The notes: generated from the letters alone by a model not told the origin. Counted from the first letter of the stretch, positions 18,527 through 27,337 are shown. The stretch is 64,000 nucleotides of DNA from Rhodanobacter ginsengisoli (GCF_042657065.1 NZ_JBHSNF010000002.1:62001-126000); one strand, 5' to 3'. Made by a program: numbers and translations.

Positions 18527-19726
18527 ATGAGCTATACAGCCCAGGCGCGCTACGCCAGCGAACTCCAATCCATCCGCGAGCAGGGCCTGTTCAAGGCCGA
18601 GCGGATCATCACCTCGCCGCAGTCCGCCGAGATCGAACTGGAGGATGGTCGCAAGGTATTGAATTTCTGTGCCAACAACTACCTCGGCCTGGCCGATCAT
18701 CCCGAAGTGATCCAGGCCGCCAAGGACGCCCTGGACACCCATGGTTTCGGCATGGCCAGCGTGCGTTTCATCTGCGGCACGCAGGACCTGCACAAGCAGC
18801 TCGAGGCGAAGATCGCCGCATTCTTCGGCACCGAGGACACCATCCTCTACGCGGCCTGCTTCGACGCGAATGGCGGCCTGTTCGAGCCCTTGCTGGGCGA
18901 AGAGGATGCGGTCATCTCCGACGCGCTGAACCACGCCTCGATCATCGATGGCATCCGCCTGTGCAAGGCCAGGCGCTTCCGCTATGCCAACAGCGACATG
19001 GCCGACCTGGAGAAACAGCTGCAGGCGGCCGATGCGGCCGGCGTACGGACCAAGCTGATCACCTCCGACGGTACGTTCTCGATGGACGGTTTCATCGCGC
19101 CGTTAGACCAGATCACGGCACTGGCCGAAAAGTACAACGCCATGGTGCATATCGACGAATGTCACTGCACCGGCTTTCTCGGTGACAGCGGTCGTGGTGC
19201 GGCCGAGGTGCACGGCGTGATGGACAAGATCGACATTTTCACCGGCACCCTGGGCAAGGCGCTCGGCGGCGCAGTGGGCGGTTTCACCACGGGCCGCAGG
19301 GAAGTCATCGAGTTGCTGCGCCAGCGTTCGCGTCCCTACCTGTTTTCCAACTCGTTGCCGCCGCACGTGGTCGCCGCGGGAATCAAGGTATTCGACATGC
19401 TCGCCGGTGCCGGCGACCTGCGCGAGAAGCTGAAGGAAAACACGCGCTATTTCCGCGAGCGGATGAGCGGGGCCGGTTTCGACATCAAGCCGGGCGTGCA
19501 TCCGATCGTGCCGGTGATGATCCATGATGCAAAGAAGGCGCAGGCGATGGCCAGCGCACTGCTCGACGAGGGCATCTATGTCACCGGATTCTTTTTCCCG
19601 GTGGTGCCGCAGGGCCAGGCACGGATCCGCACGCAGATGAGCGCGGCGCATACCCGCGAGCATCTCGACCATGCGATCGACGCATTCACCAGGGTCGGCC
19701 GGCAGCTGGGGGTGATCGGCGCCTGA
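18527..19726 (+). CDS. kbl: 2-amino-3-ketobutyrate CoA ligase (glycine C-acetyltransferase)
   Basis: PLP enzyme that splits 2-amino-3-ketobutyrate with CoA into glycine and acetyl-CoA, completing threonine degradation begun by Tdh. The 399-residue product has FCANNYLGLADHPEVIQAAK, SVRFICGTQDLHKQLE, the Asp/His PLP contacts HIDECHCTGFLG, and the lysine block TLGKALGGAVGGF. ATG at 18527 chosen for MSYTAQARYASEL; the open frame runs further upstream. Confidence 0.97.
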   Translation: MSYTAQARYASELQSIREQGLFKAERIITSPQSAEIELEDGRKVLNFCANNYLGLADHPEVIQAAKDALDTHGFGMASVRFICGTQDLHKQLEAKIAAFFGTEDTILYAACFDANGGLFEPLLGEEDAVISDALNHASIIDGIRLCKARRFRYANSDMADLEKQLQAADAAGVRTKLITSDGTFSMDGFIAPLDQITALAEKYNAMVHIDECHCTGFLGDSGRGAAEVHGVMDKIDIFTGTLGKALGGAVGGFTTGRREVIELLRQRSRPYLFSNSLPPHVVAAGIKVFDMLAGAGDLREKLKENTRYFRERMSGAGFDIKPGVHPIVPVMIHDAKKAQAMASALLDEGIYVTGFFFPVVPQGQARIRTQMSAAHTREHLDHAIDAFTRVGRQLGVIGA

Positions 19727-19758
19727 TTCGCCGGGTGCCGGCGCGGCGGCGCGGCGGC

Positions 19759-20553
19759 TCAGTTCCGCGCCGGTGTCTTCTCGCCCTTGCCGCGGGTTTC
19801 GAGCGCACGAACCTCGTCCACATCGAGCTGGCGCCACTGTCCCTTGGCCAGCTCGCCCAGAGCCAGTGGACCGATCGCGACCCGGATCAAACGGAGCACG
19901 TCGAAACCCAGCGCGGCCAGCAAACGACGAATATGCCGGTTGCGACCTTCATCCAGCACCACCTCCAGCCAGGCGTTCTTGTCGCCGGCGCGCAGCACGC
20001 TCACCCGCCTGACCTTCAACGTGTCACCGGCATCGTCGATCCCCACCCGCATCGCCTGCAACGTCGCAGCATCCGGCTGTCCAGCCACCTGCACGTGATA
20101 GGTCTTGTCCGTGTGCGTGACCGGATCGGTGATGCCCGCCGCCCAGGTCGTATCGTTGCTGAGCAGCAACAGCCCCTCGCTGGCCTTGTCCAGTCGTCCC
20201 ACCGGCCCCAGCCAGGGCAAACCGGCCTGCGCCAATGCGCTGTAGACCGTGGCGCGTCCGCGCTCATCGGCAGCACTCACGATCAGTCCGCGCGGCTTGT
20301 TGAACATCACGTAGACATGCTCGACGGCCCTCACCGGCTTGCCATCGACGGCCACCAGCTGTTGATCGAGCATCGTCGGATGATACGGGTCGCGAATGAT
20401 CCGGCCATCCAGGCTCACACGCCCCTCGCGCACCCACTGTTCGGCCTGGCTGCGTGAACAGGCGCCCAGCTTGGACAGCACTCGCGCCAACCCATGCCGT
20501 GGTGTCGGCCGGGTTGTAGCGGCAAGCAAGGATCGGGGAATCTGGCGTGGCAT
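19759..20553 (-). CDS. RsuA/RluB-family rRNA pseudouridine synthase
   Basis: A 264-residue enzyme with an N-terminal S4 domain (GLARVLSKLGACSRSQAEQW, REGRVSLDGR) and the RsuA-family catalytic domain. The catalytic Asp is in PVGRLDKASEGLLLLSND, and GRNRHIRRLLAALGFDVLRL is the conserved C-terminal block. It converts uridines in 16S or 23S rRNA; which site cannot be told from motifs alone. Start at 20553 (MPRQIPRS), with 12 further codons open upstream. Convergent with kbl. Confidence 0.88.
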   Translation of the reverse strand: MPRQIPRSLLAATTRPTPRHGLARVLSKLGACSRSQAEQWVREGRVSLDGRIIRDPYHPTMLDQQLVAVDGKPVRAVEHVYVMFNKPRGLIVSAADERGRATVYSALAQAGLPWLGPVGRLDKASEGLLLLSNDTTWAAGITDPVTHTDKTYHVQVAGQPDAATLQAMRVGIDDAGDTLKVRRVSVLRAGDKNAWLEVVLDEGRNRHIRRLLAALGFDVLRLIRVAIGPLALGELAKGQWRQLDVDEVRALETRGKGEKTPARN

Positions 20554-20657
20554 GGGGCTAGCGTATAGGCCGAAGCCACGACGCCACAAGCAAAGTCACC
20601 ATGGCGGGACAGGGGCCGGGGCCAACCAGCCCCCCCCAATCCGTTTCCTCCAGGCAA

Positions 20658-20690
20658 AAAAAAACCCGGCCGAAGCCGGGTTCTTTATTT
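20658..20690 (-). terminator. Intrinsic terminator after the OmpA gene
   Basis: AACCCGGC-CGAA-GCCGGGTT (20663-20682) with a run of A on the plus strand before it (T on the minus strand). The plus-strand side is also T-rich, so it may work both ways. Confidence 0.92.
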
Positions 20691-20708
20691 TCTGCTACTC
20701 AGGTTCGA

Positions 20709-21860
20709 TTACTGCTGAACCTGCAACTCCGTGCGACGGTTCTGTGCGCGACCGGCATCCGTGGCGTTGTCGCCAATCGGATCGTTCTCGCCGTGGCCGA
20801 TCGGCCCTTCCAGACGGCTTGCATCGATACCGTGGCTGGTCAGGTAGTCGTACACGATCGAGGCGCGACGCTCGGACAGCTTCTGGTTGTACTCGTCGGT
20901 GCCCTTCGAATCGGTATAACCGGCGACGGTCACGTGCACCTGCGGATAGCGCTGCAGGGTATCGACAGCCTGGTTCAGGACCGAGAGCGAATCAGCGGTC
21001 GGCTCAGCCAGCGACTTGGCAATGTCGGTCTCGCCCTTCCTCGGACGATCGTACTTGAAGTTCACGCCGCGCAGATCGATCACGACCTTCTGCGGGCAGC
21101 CGTCCGGACCGACGATCGTGCCAGCGGCGGTTGCCGGGCACTTGTCGTCGCAGTCGTTCACGCCATCCTTGTCGCTATCGAGGGTCGAGCAGTCGACCGG
21201 CGGCGGCGTGGCAGCAGCCACTGGAGCCGGGGCAGCTGCCGGGGCGCCGAAGCGGGTAACTACGCTGAAGCCCAGGAACCAGTCGCCATAACCGCTCTTG
21301 CTCGGCTGGGTGCTGTTGTCCCAATCGTAGCGATAACCGGCTTCCAGACGAATGTCCGAGCTGTCGGAAACCGTCTTGGACACACCACCACCAAGCTCGG
21401 CAGCCGGCGACCAGCCATTGTCCGACATATTCTGGTGATGGCTGCCCATCACACCGCCCAACAGGTAAGGCCGCCATGCGTTCCAGTCACCCGCATAGAA
21501 ACGAGCCGTCGCACCGATATTGGTGCTGGCCCAGGAATTGTTGCTATGGCCGCCACCACCGGCAATGCCGTTATCCATCTTGCGCTTGGTGCGATCGATG
21601 AATGCATCGACTGAGAAGTTCGGCGCGAAGAAACGACCAAAACCCAGCCCGTAATAGATCTGGCGGCTGTTGGTATTGCGCTTGTGATCGTTGAAGTAGG
21701 CACCCACGGTCGGGGCGATATACCAACGACCATCGTAGGAAGAAGTGGCCATGCCGGTGCTGGAGCTATCGGCGGGAGCGGCAGTGGTGTCCTGCGCATG
21801 AACGGCACCTACGCCGCCCAGGGCCAGCGCAATCAGAAAGTACAAGCCCTTACGTTTCAT
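20709..21860 (-). CDS. OmpA-family outer-membrane protein
   Basis: A 383-residue envelope protein: signal peptide (GLYFLIALALGGVGAVHAQ), an N-terminal beta-barrel with alternating aromatic strands, a Pro/Ala hinge, a thrombospondin type-3-like calcium segment (DSDKDGVNDCDDKCPAT), and a C-terminal OmpA peptidoglycan-binding domain (VTVAGYTDSKGTDEYNQKLS, RRASIVYDYL). It links the outer membrane to the cell wall. The start MKRKG is used because AGGAGA lies just before it. Confidence 0.93.
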   Translation of the reverse strand: MKRKGLYFLIALALGGVGAVHAQDTTAAPADSSSTGMATSSYDGRWYIAPTVGAYFNDHKRNTNSRQIYYGLGFGRFFAPNFSVDAFIDRTKRKMDNGIAGGGGHSNNSWASTNIGATARFYAGDWNAWRPYLLGGVMGSHHQNMSDNGWSPAAELGGGVSKTVSDSSDIRLEAGYRYDWDNSTQPSKSGYGDWFLGFSVVTRFGAPAAAPAPVAAATPPPVDCSTLDSDKDGVNDCDDKCPATAAGTIVGPDGCPQKVVIDLRGVNFKYDRPRKGETDIAKSLAEPTADSLSVLNQAVDTLQRYPQVHVTVAGYTDSKGTDEYNQKLSERRASIVYDYLTSHGIDASRLEGPIGHGENDPIGDNATDAGRAQNRRTELQVQQ

Positions 21861-21990
21861 CAGGTGTCTCCTCATTTGTTAGGTTTTCGCGTCCGTTCAA
21901 CCCCAACCGGAAGCCGCGTGATTCAGAACTGAATACGTCATTCAGAGCTTTGGTAGCCCCCACTTGGCGTTACTGCGACAAGCGGCGGAG

Positions 21991-21999
21991 AGTGTAGCA
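21991..21999 (-). promoter_or_regulatory. Extended -10 promoter of the OmpA gene
   Basis: On the minus strand TGCTACACT reads as an extended -10 (TGn-TACACT), about 130 bases before the OmpA start. The long leader could carry post-transcriptional control, common for ompA mRNAs with Hfq. The rest of 21861-22175 holds no gene that I can support. Confidence 0.5.
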
Positions 22000-22175
22000 A
22001 AATCGTTAAGTGGGTAGCGTTTTAACACCAATGAAACTAAATCCCGGTGAGCCTTCGTTCAGGAAAGCCATTCGGAAAGCACAAAACCGAATTGCAGGCC
22101 TTCCCAATGCCCTGCTGCGACCTTCACACCGGCCCCGGTTTCACCCTGACGCTTAATATTCCACTCACGCCGTCT

Positions 22176-23627
22176 TTACAACGTGAAGAGCGCAAGGAAC
22201 TGCTGCAACGGCATGGCATCGAGTTGAACCGGATCTTTCGTCGCCGCCATGATCGCCTTGACCCGGTGCGCCGGCAGATGGCCCCGCATGGCCGCCTCGA
22301 ACTTCTGCAGCAACACCGGAATGCCCTCGGCACGACGCTTGCGGTGGCCGATCGGATAGTCGATCGAAACCTTTTCGGTGCTGCTGCCGTCCTTGAAGAA
22401 CACCTGCACCGAGTTGCCGATGTAACGCTTGGCGGGGTCGAAGTAGTCCCGGGTGAACTGCGGGTTTTCGACTACCGTCATCTTGTCGCGCAAGGCGTCA
22501 ATGCGCGGATCGGCGGCGACGTCGTCGTTGTAATCACTGGCCACCAGGCGACCGAAGATCAGCGGTACCGCCACCATGTACTGGATGCAGTGGTCGCGAT
22601 CCGCGTAGTTCGCCAGCGGACCGGTCTTGTCGATGATGCGGCAACCGGCTTCCTGCGTCTCGATGACGATCCTTTCGACCTGATCGATCCGGCCAGCCAC
22701 TTCACCGTGCAGCTGCATCGCGCATTCCACCGCGGTCTGCGCGTGGAACTCGGCCGGAAAGCTGATCTTGAACAGCACGTTCTCCATCACATAGCTGCCG
22801 AACGCACGCTCGAACTCGAACGGCTTGCCGTTGAACGCCACGTCGTAGAAACCCCAGGTCCTGGCGGACAGCGCCGACGGATAGCCAACCACGCCACGGT
22901 AGACCGCATTGATCGCATGGGTCACCGCACGGCGGCAGGCATCGCCCGCCGCCCAGCTCTTGCGTGGACCGGTGTTCGGCGCGTGGCGATAGGTGCGCAG
23001 CGCACCGTTGTCGATCCAGCTGTGCGACACGGCGCTGGTGATCTGCTCCTTGTCGCCGCCGAGCATCGCGGTGGCGACCGCGGTGGAAGCCAGCCGCACC
23101 AGGATCACATGATCCTGGCCAACCCGGTTGAAACTGTTCAGCAGCGCATAGCAACCCTGGATTTCATGCGCCTTGATTGCATAACCGAGTACGTCACGCA
23201 CGGTCAGCGGCTGGCCGCCCTCACGCTCGGCCTTGCGGCTCAGGTAATCGCCGACGGCGAGGATGCTGCCGAGATTGTCCGATGGATGACCCCACTCCGC
23301 TGCCAGCCAGGTGTCGTTGAAATCCAGCCAGCGGATCTGCGTGCCGATCGCGAACGCAGCCTGCACCGGGTCAAGCTCATGGCTCGTACCCGGCACGCGG
23401 GCACCGCCCGGCAAGGTCGCCCCGGGAACCAGCGGACCGAGATGTTTGGTGCACTCGGGAAATTTCATCGCCAGCATCGCGGTGCCGAGCGAATCGAGCA
23501 GCATGTAGCGCGCGGTATCGTAGGCCTCCTTCGAGTCGATCTGGTAGTCGATCACGTAATCGGCGATATCGACCAGCGGCTGATCGGGATCGGGACGGAC
23601 GGCGGAACGGATGTCGTGCGCACTCAT
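22176..23627 (-). CDS. prpD: 2-methylcitrate dehydratase PrpD
   Basis: Dehydrates 2-methylcitrate to 2-methyl-cis-aconitate in propionate catabolism. The 483-residue MmgE/PrpD-family protein has DYVIDYQIDSKEAYDTARYM near the N-terminus, WLDFNDTWLAAEWGHPSDN and the GPRKSWAAGDACRRAVTHA block of true PrpD. Start at 23627 (MSAHDIRS). Its pathway partners prpC and prpB lie 7 kb away at 30.6-32.7 kb on the same strand, with unrelated accessory genes in between. Confidence 0.95.
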   Translation of the reverse strand: MSAHDIRSAVRPDPDQPLVDIADYVIDYQIDSKEAYDTARYMLLDSLGTAMLAMKFPECTKHLGPLVPGATLPGGARVPGTSHELDPVQAAFAIGTQIRWLDFNDTWLAAEWGHPSDNLGSILAVGDYLSRKAEREGGQPLTVRDVLGYAIKAHEIQGCYALLNSFNRVGQDHVILVRLASTAVATAMLGGDKEQITSAVSHSWIDNGALRTYRHAPNTGPRKSWAAGDACRRAVTHAINAVYRGVVGYPSALSARTWGFYDVAFNGKPFEFERAFGSYVMENVLFKISFPAEFHAQTAVECAMQLHGEVAGRIDQVERIVIETQEAGCRIIDKTGPLANYADRDHCIQYMVAVPLIFGRLVASDYNDDVAADPRIDALRDKMTVVENPQFTRDYFDPAKRYIGNSVQVFFKDGSSTEKVSIDYPIGHRKRRAEGIPVLLQKFEAAMRGHLPAHRVKAIMAATKDPVQLDAMPLQQFLALFTL

Positions 23628-23728
23628 GACGGATCTCGCAACAGGGAAAACCACCATTTTAGCCGACTGGCGTCCGGAGCGCCGCTTGACCGCAACAGAT
23701 CGCCCCCCGACAATTGGTCAACACACCC

Positions 23729-23840
23729 CAGAGGGGAGTAGTTCCCGAGGCGGGTACGCCGGCCTCGGTGCAGTGATCGTCAACACGAGCGACGCTTCGC
23801 TCCGGTCACTTCGGCAGCCATGCTGCGAACGAGACTTTTG
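23729..23840 (+). promoter_or_regulatory. yybP-ykoY (Mn2+-sensing) riboswitch
   Basis: The core elements appear in order: GAGGGGAGTAG (23731-23741), CGTCAACACGAGCG (from 23778), CGGCAGCCATGCTG (from 23812), and the closing GAACGAGACTTTT (from 23827). These match the conserved junction and closing stem of the yybP-ykoY aptamer. It lies directly upstream of a TerC-family gene, the classic partner (as in E. coli alx), so Mn2+ is expected to switch the exporter on. Confidence 0.93.
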
Positions 23841-23842
23841 TG

Positions 23843-23873
23843 GTGGATACGGGCCGCGCGCGTCCGTATCCAC
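23843..23873 (+). promoter_or_regulatory. Hairpin between riboswitch and terC (expression platform candidate)
   Basis: A 10-bp perfect stem GTGGATACGG / CCGTATCCAC with an 11-base loop, ending 30 bases before the terC start. There is no T-run after it, so control of ribosome access is more likely than termination. Confidence 0.5.
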
Positions 23874-23902
23874 TACATTGTCCGACGCGCATGGAACCTT
23901 GC

Positions 23903-24604
23903 ATGGACATCTTTTCCCAGCACTTTCTCTCCGGCTTGCTGGCCATCATCCTGCTTGATCTGGTGCTGGCCGGCGACAATGCCATCGTGATCGCGATGGC
24001 CGCCAGTCGCCTGCCCCGGACACTGCAGGGAAAGGCGGTGTTCTGGGGTACGTTCGGTGCCGTCACGGTGCGCTTCGCGCTGACCGCGATCGTCGTCTAC
24101 CTGTTCAAGTTGCCCGGGCTGATGCTGGTCGGCGGCCTGCTGCTGCTGCCGATCGCATGGAAGCTGCTCCGCCACGACGACGACAAGGATCCCGAGGTCA
24201 GTGCCGGCGATACCTTCTGGAGCGCCCTGCGCACGATCATCGTCGCCGACGCCCTGATGGGCATGGACAATGTACTGGCGATCGCCGGCGCATCGAAAGG
24301 GCATCTGAGCCTGGTCATCATCGGACTGTTGATCAGCGTACCCCTGGTCGTATGGGGCTCCACCCTGATCCTGAAACTGATCGATCGCTTCCCGGTCATC
24401 ATGTACATCGGTGCCGGCGCGATCGCGTTCACCGCCGGCCGGATGATTTCACACGACTTCTGGCTCAGTGACTGGTTCGACGCGCACGGCTGGGTGAAAT
24501 ACGTACTGGATGTACTGCTGGTGGCCGGCATTTGCGGTGGCGGCTGGCTGGTGCAGCGACGACGTGACCGAGCCCACCCGCGCACGCCGGAAAAACTCCG
24601 TTGA
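23903..24604 (+). CDS. TerC-family membrane protein, probable Mn2+ exporter
   Basis: A 233-residue integral membrane protein with the two TerC signatures: LLDLVLAGDNAIVIAMAASR near the N-terminus and ADALMGMDNVLAIAGASKGH mid-way. Their acidic residues are thought to bind metal. Six or seven hydrophobic helices are apparent. YjbE-type TerC proteins export manganese; the riboswitch upstream supports that. ATG at 23903 (MDIFSQHF); MEPCMD at 23891 is possible. Confidence 0.9.
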   Translation: MDIFSQHFLSGLLAIILLDLVLAGDNAIVIAMAASRLPRTLQGKAVFWGTFGAVTVRFALTAIVVYLFKLPGLMLVGGLLLLPIAWKLLRHDDDKDPEVSAGDTFWSALRTIIVADALMGMDNVLAIAGASKGHLSLVIIGLLISVPLVVWGSTLILKLIDRFPVIMYIGAGAIAFTAGRMISHDFWLSDWFDAHGWVKYVLDVLLVAGICGGGWLVQRRRDRAHPRTPEKLR

Positions 24605-24612
24605 ACGACAAG

Positions 24613-24635
24613 TAATTATTGTTTTACAATAATTA
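24613..24635. promoter_or_regulatory. AT-rich perfect palindrome upstream of the DUF2975/XRE module
   Basis: TAATTATTG-TTTTA-CAATAATTA, nine-base perfect arms, in an otherwise GC-rich region. Likely promoter/operator, perhaps for the XRE regulator encoded at 24933. Confidence 0.5.
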
Positions 24636-24933
24636 TTCATTCCAAAACGGGTATTACTCTCATGCCAATCAAGGTCAGCTCCCGACGCATCTGGAATCGC
24701 CCCTGAGCTTCGCCGTCGCGCACCGGTTCCGCTGGCTGGCCCATGCGCTGGTCGGCAATATCATCATCAGCGGCGTTGTCTCGTGGCTGGCCAGCAGCCA
24801 GATCCCGCAATATCGGCTCACCATCGGCATCGGCTTCTGGGGCACGCTGATCGCCGCCCTGCTGGCCTACGCCGTATCGGATCTCGTCGACGAAGGAGCC
24901 CGCGCCAACCAGGAAAACCGGGAGTTCATCTGA
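24619..24933 (+). pseudogene. Truncated DUF2975-type membrane protein
   Basis: The C-terminal half of a DUF2975-like protein is present: two hydrophobic helices (LVGNIIISGVVSWLASSQIP and FWGTLIAALLAYAVSDLV) and the family-like ending VDEGARANQENREFI. Normal members have about four helices and 160 or more residues. No ATG or GTG opens this frame; the only start is a TTG inside the palindrome. A good ATG at 24662 opens another frame (MPIKVSSRRIWNRP, then stop), as if a deletion or frameshift had joined start and tail. Most likely a decayed gene whose stop overlaps the XRE ATG. Confidence 0.55.
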
Positions 24934-25193
24934 TGCCTATCGTGGTGGCACTGGATGTGATGCTGGCGCGGCGCAAGATGAAATCGAAGGATCTGGCCAG
25001 CATCATCGGCATCAGCGAAGCCAACCTGTCCCTGCTCAAACAAGGCAAGGTCAGGGGCGTGCGCTTCGCCACTCTGGAGGCGATCTGCCGGGCGCTGCAA
25101 TGCCAACCCGGCGACCTGCTGGAATATGTCGTCGACGATGCGACGCCGGAAGTCAGTCACGACGCCAGAATCGGTTCATCTCGAGATAGGTGA
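24933..25193 (+). CDS. Small XRE-family HTH regulator
   Basis: An 86-residue Cro/CI-type DNA-binding protein (MPIVVALDVMLARRKMKS; helix-turn-helix LASIIGISEANLSLLKQGK; YozG-like tail CQPGDLLEYVVDD). DUF2975/XRE pairs are a recurrent module in bacteria and the ATG overlaps the DUF2975 stop (TGATG), so this is that partner. Its last 41 bases overlap the 3' end of the opposing channel gene. Confidence 0.85.
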   Translation: MPIVVALDVMLARRKMKSKDLASIIGISEANLSLLKQGKVRGVRFATLEAICRALQCQPGDLLEYVVDDATPEVSHDARIGSSRDR

Positions 25194-25677
25194 ACGACGC
25201 CGACCAGGTAATCAGGACAAAACCGGCGAGCGCCTCGGTGCCCGCGAGAAAACGTACCGGGCCGGCCGGGATCACGTCACCGAACCCCACCGTCGTGAAG
25301 GTGACGGCGGAGAAATAGACGTGGTCGACCAGCGATGCGGCCGCGATGCCCTGGATATGACCGAACGAGGGACTGCCGATCTGCAGCAGGTAGTAGGCAA
25401 GCCCGAATATCCAGATCTCGACAACGTGCACGCTGAGCACGCCGAAGATGCCATACAGCACCCGTCGGCGGCGCTGTCCCTCGACGTGATCAAGGTGTCC
25501 CAGTCGCCGCGACAACCAGGAGAGTACCTCGTAATGAATCATCACGCACACGGCAACGGCCACGACGGTGACCACGACCACAGCGAGGTTGACGCCCCAA
25601 TCGCCGTAGACACCTTGTGTCCAGCGTGTCTCGGCGGTTGACGCCACCATCAGCCAGTCCAGCGCGGCTATCCGCAT
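25153..25677 (-). CDS. Two-pore-domain-like / KcsA-type potassium channel
   Basis: A 174-residue membrane protein. Two hydrophobic helices (VNLAVVVVTVVAVAVCVMIH; VHVVEIWIFGLAYYLL) precede a pore loop with the K+ selectivity filter TTVGFGD (in YFSAVTFTTVGFGDVIPAG) and a last inner helix (LAGFVLITWSASFTYL). No cytoplasmic RCK domain, so it is a minimal channel. Convergent with the XRE gene, overlapping 41 bp. Confidence 0.85.
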   Translation of the reverse strand: MRIAALDWLMVASTAETRWTQGVYGDWGVNLAVVVVTVVAVAVCVMIHYEVLSWLSRRLGHLDHVEGQRRRRVLYGIFGVLSVHVVEIWIFGLAYYLLQIGSPSFGHIQGIAAASLVDHVYFSAVTFTTVGFGDVIPAGPVRFLAGTEALAGFVLITWSASFTYLEMNRFWRRD

Positions 25678-25921
25678 CGCAGCATCCCTCCCCTCGCCGC
25701 CCGCTGCAGGGCGGGCACCCGATCAGCGTCGTCGATCGGCATGCAGTGTAGATCCTTCGAACTGGCAAGGGCGATGGAACAGGGTCGAACGGCTTGCGCG
25801 TGAAGCCATCCCCGGGATCAAGGGGCAGCGACTTGCGCGGCGCGCGAGCACGCTGCGTGCCCGACAGGCTGGGCTACGTCGGGCACCGGACGATATTTTC
25901 GACCGCGGGGTCGGGCGATCA

Positions 25922-27337
25922 TCAATACATGGTCGGCATGCGAACGGTGACGGTCGCGTCCGGGGTGTCCCTGGTCACGCCGACGCCGAGCGTGAAATTC
26001 AACGTGCGCTTGTCGCTGAGCTTGTAGGAACCGCCCAGCAGCAACGTCCCCAGCACGGCCTTGGCCGAGCCAGCCACTCTGTGGTTGTTCTGCCTGGTCG
26101 TGCCCACCCAGCTCTGGTCGTAACCGATGCTGATGGATGCCCTGTCGTTCAGGGCAAGGCCCATGCCGACACTGGCATCGACAATATCGCCAAGCTTCAC
26201 GCGTCCCAGCGGCTGCTTGCCGCCGCCCAGTACCGTCAGGCTCACATTGTTGCGCGGAAAGTTGTGCAGGTAGCTAACGTTGCCGAAAAATACCACCGGA
26301 TCCGATGGATACAGCCAGGTCACCCCGGGCTGCAATGAATAGAATCCGGAACCGGTGGGTTGTTGCAGCGGCAAGCCCGTACCGGTCGCGTTCTGCACAC
26401 AACGCGCCACGCAGTCCGTGGTGACATCGAACAGATCCGTCCCGGTGCGCGACTTGAAGCGGAGCCAGCCCACGTAATAAGGCTTGTCGGCACCGCCATC
26501 GTTGAACTGGTAGCGGGCAGTCGCCTCGATGTCACCGAGGCCGTGACCACTGGTCGTGAACACTCTGTTCTCGGCGCTGCCAGTGAAGATTTCCCGACTG
26601 ACCGTATCGGTGTGGGCATAGACGTACGGCACCCGAAGTTCGACCTCCAGCCGGTTCGTCAACCCGTAACGCATCGCCACGGCAGCCGTCTGGGTGGTGG
26701 TCTTGACCTGACGCGCATCGATCAGGCCAATCAGGATCGCCGGGATCACGGTGTAGCCGATAAGGTCCACCCGATCGACCGACGAATACCCAAACTGGTA
26801 GGAAGGCTCCACCACCAGTTTCCCCTTCGGAGTCAGCACGCCTGGCTGATCGAAGATCGGCGCAACCGCCGGTGGGCGGTCATAGCCCTCAGGAGCCCGA
26901 CCTACCGGCGCGGCATCCGACTGACTGGCAACGGCGGGCATGGGTGCGGCCGAACCGCCGGCACCGGCGGCACCGACGTTGCCGCCGCGCTGTTGATCCA
27001 GTACATCCAGTCCGACCCGCCGCCGCAGAGCGCGATAGTCTGCCTCCTGCGCCGCCAGCATGCGTTTCATCACCGCAATCTGCCGATCCTGCATGGCGAT
27101 TTCGCTGCGCATGGCATCCAGCCGTTCGGCCTGGACTTCCAGGCTTTTCCGGATGGCCTCCGACAACTGCCTGGATGCCAGCTCCTTCCTCGCCTTCGTC
27201 GCCGCGGTCGAGGCCCCCGTGTCGACAGTGTCCTCCGCCGGCGCGGCGGCGACGCCATGTGCCTTGGCAACGCCACCGATCAGCATGATTCCAGCGCAAC
27301 CGGCGATGTATGTTCCACGCCATCTTTGGTGTCTCAT
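25922..27337 (-). CDS. Coiled-coil + outer-membrane beta-barrel protein (FapF-like exporter)
   Basis: A 471-residue protein. A signal peptide (about 1-27) is followed by a heptad-rich coiled coil (about 48-115, with LEVQAERLDAMRSEIAMQD), a Gly/Ala/Pro linker (to about 160), and a 300-residue domain of alternating short strands typical of a beta-barrel, ending in an aromatic Tyr. This is the domain plan of FapF, the outer-membrane pore of the Pseudomonas functional-amyloid system, whose N-terminal coiled coil gates a barrel. Last gene of the minus-strand cluster. Start MRHQ at 27337 is preceded by GGGAG; a GTG eight codons upstream is possible. Sequence-level homology to FapF is inferred from architecture and gene order. 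Confidence 0.65.
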   Translation of the reverse strand: MRHQRWRGTYIAGCAGIMLIGGVAKAHGVAAAPAEDTVDTGASTAATKARKELASRQLSEAIRKSLEVQAERLDAMRSEIAMQDRQIAVMKRMLAAQEADYRALRRRVGLDVLDQQRGGNVGAAGAGGSAAPMPAVASQSDAAPVGRAPEGYDRPPAVAPIFDQPGVLTPKGKLVVEPSYQFGYSSVDRVDLIGYTVIPAILIGLIDARQVKTTTQTAAVAMRYGLTNRLEVELRVPYVYAHTDTVSREIFTGSAENRVFTTSGHGLGDIEATARYQFNDGGADKPYYVGWLRFKSRTGTDLFDVTTDCVARCVQNATGTGLPLQQPTGSGFYSLQPGVTWLYPSDPVVFFGNVSYLHNFPRNNVSLTVLGGGKQPLGRVKLGDIVDASVGMGLALNDRASISIGYDQSWVGTTRQNNHRVAGSAKAVLGTLLLGGSYKLSDKRTLNFTLGVGVTRDTPDATVTVRMPTMY

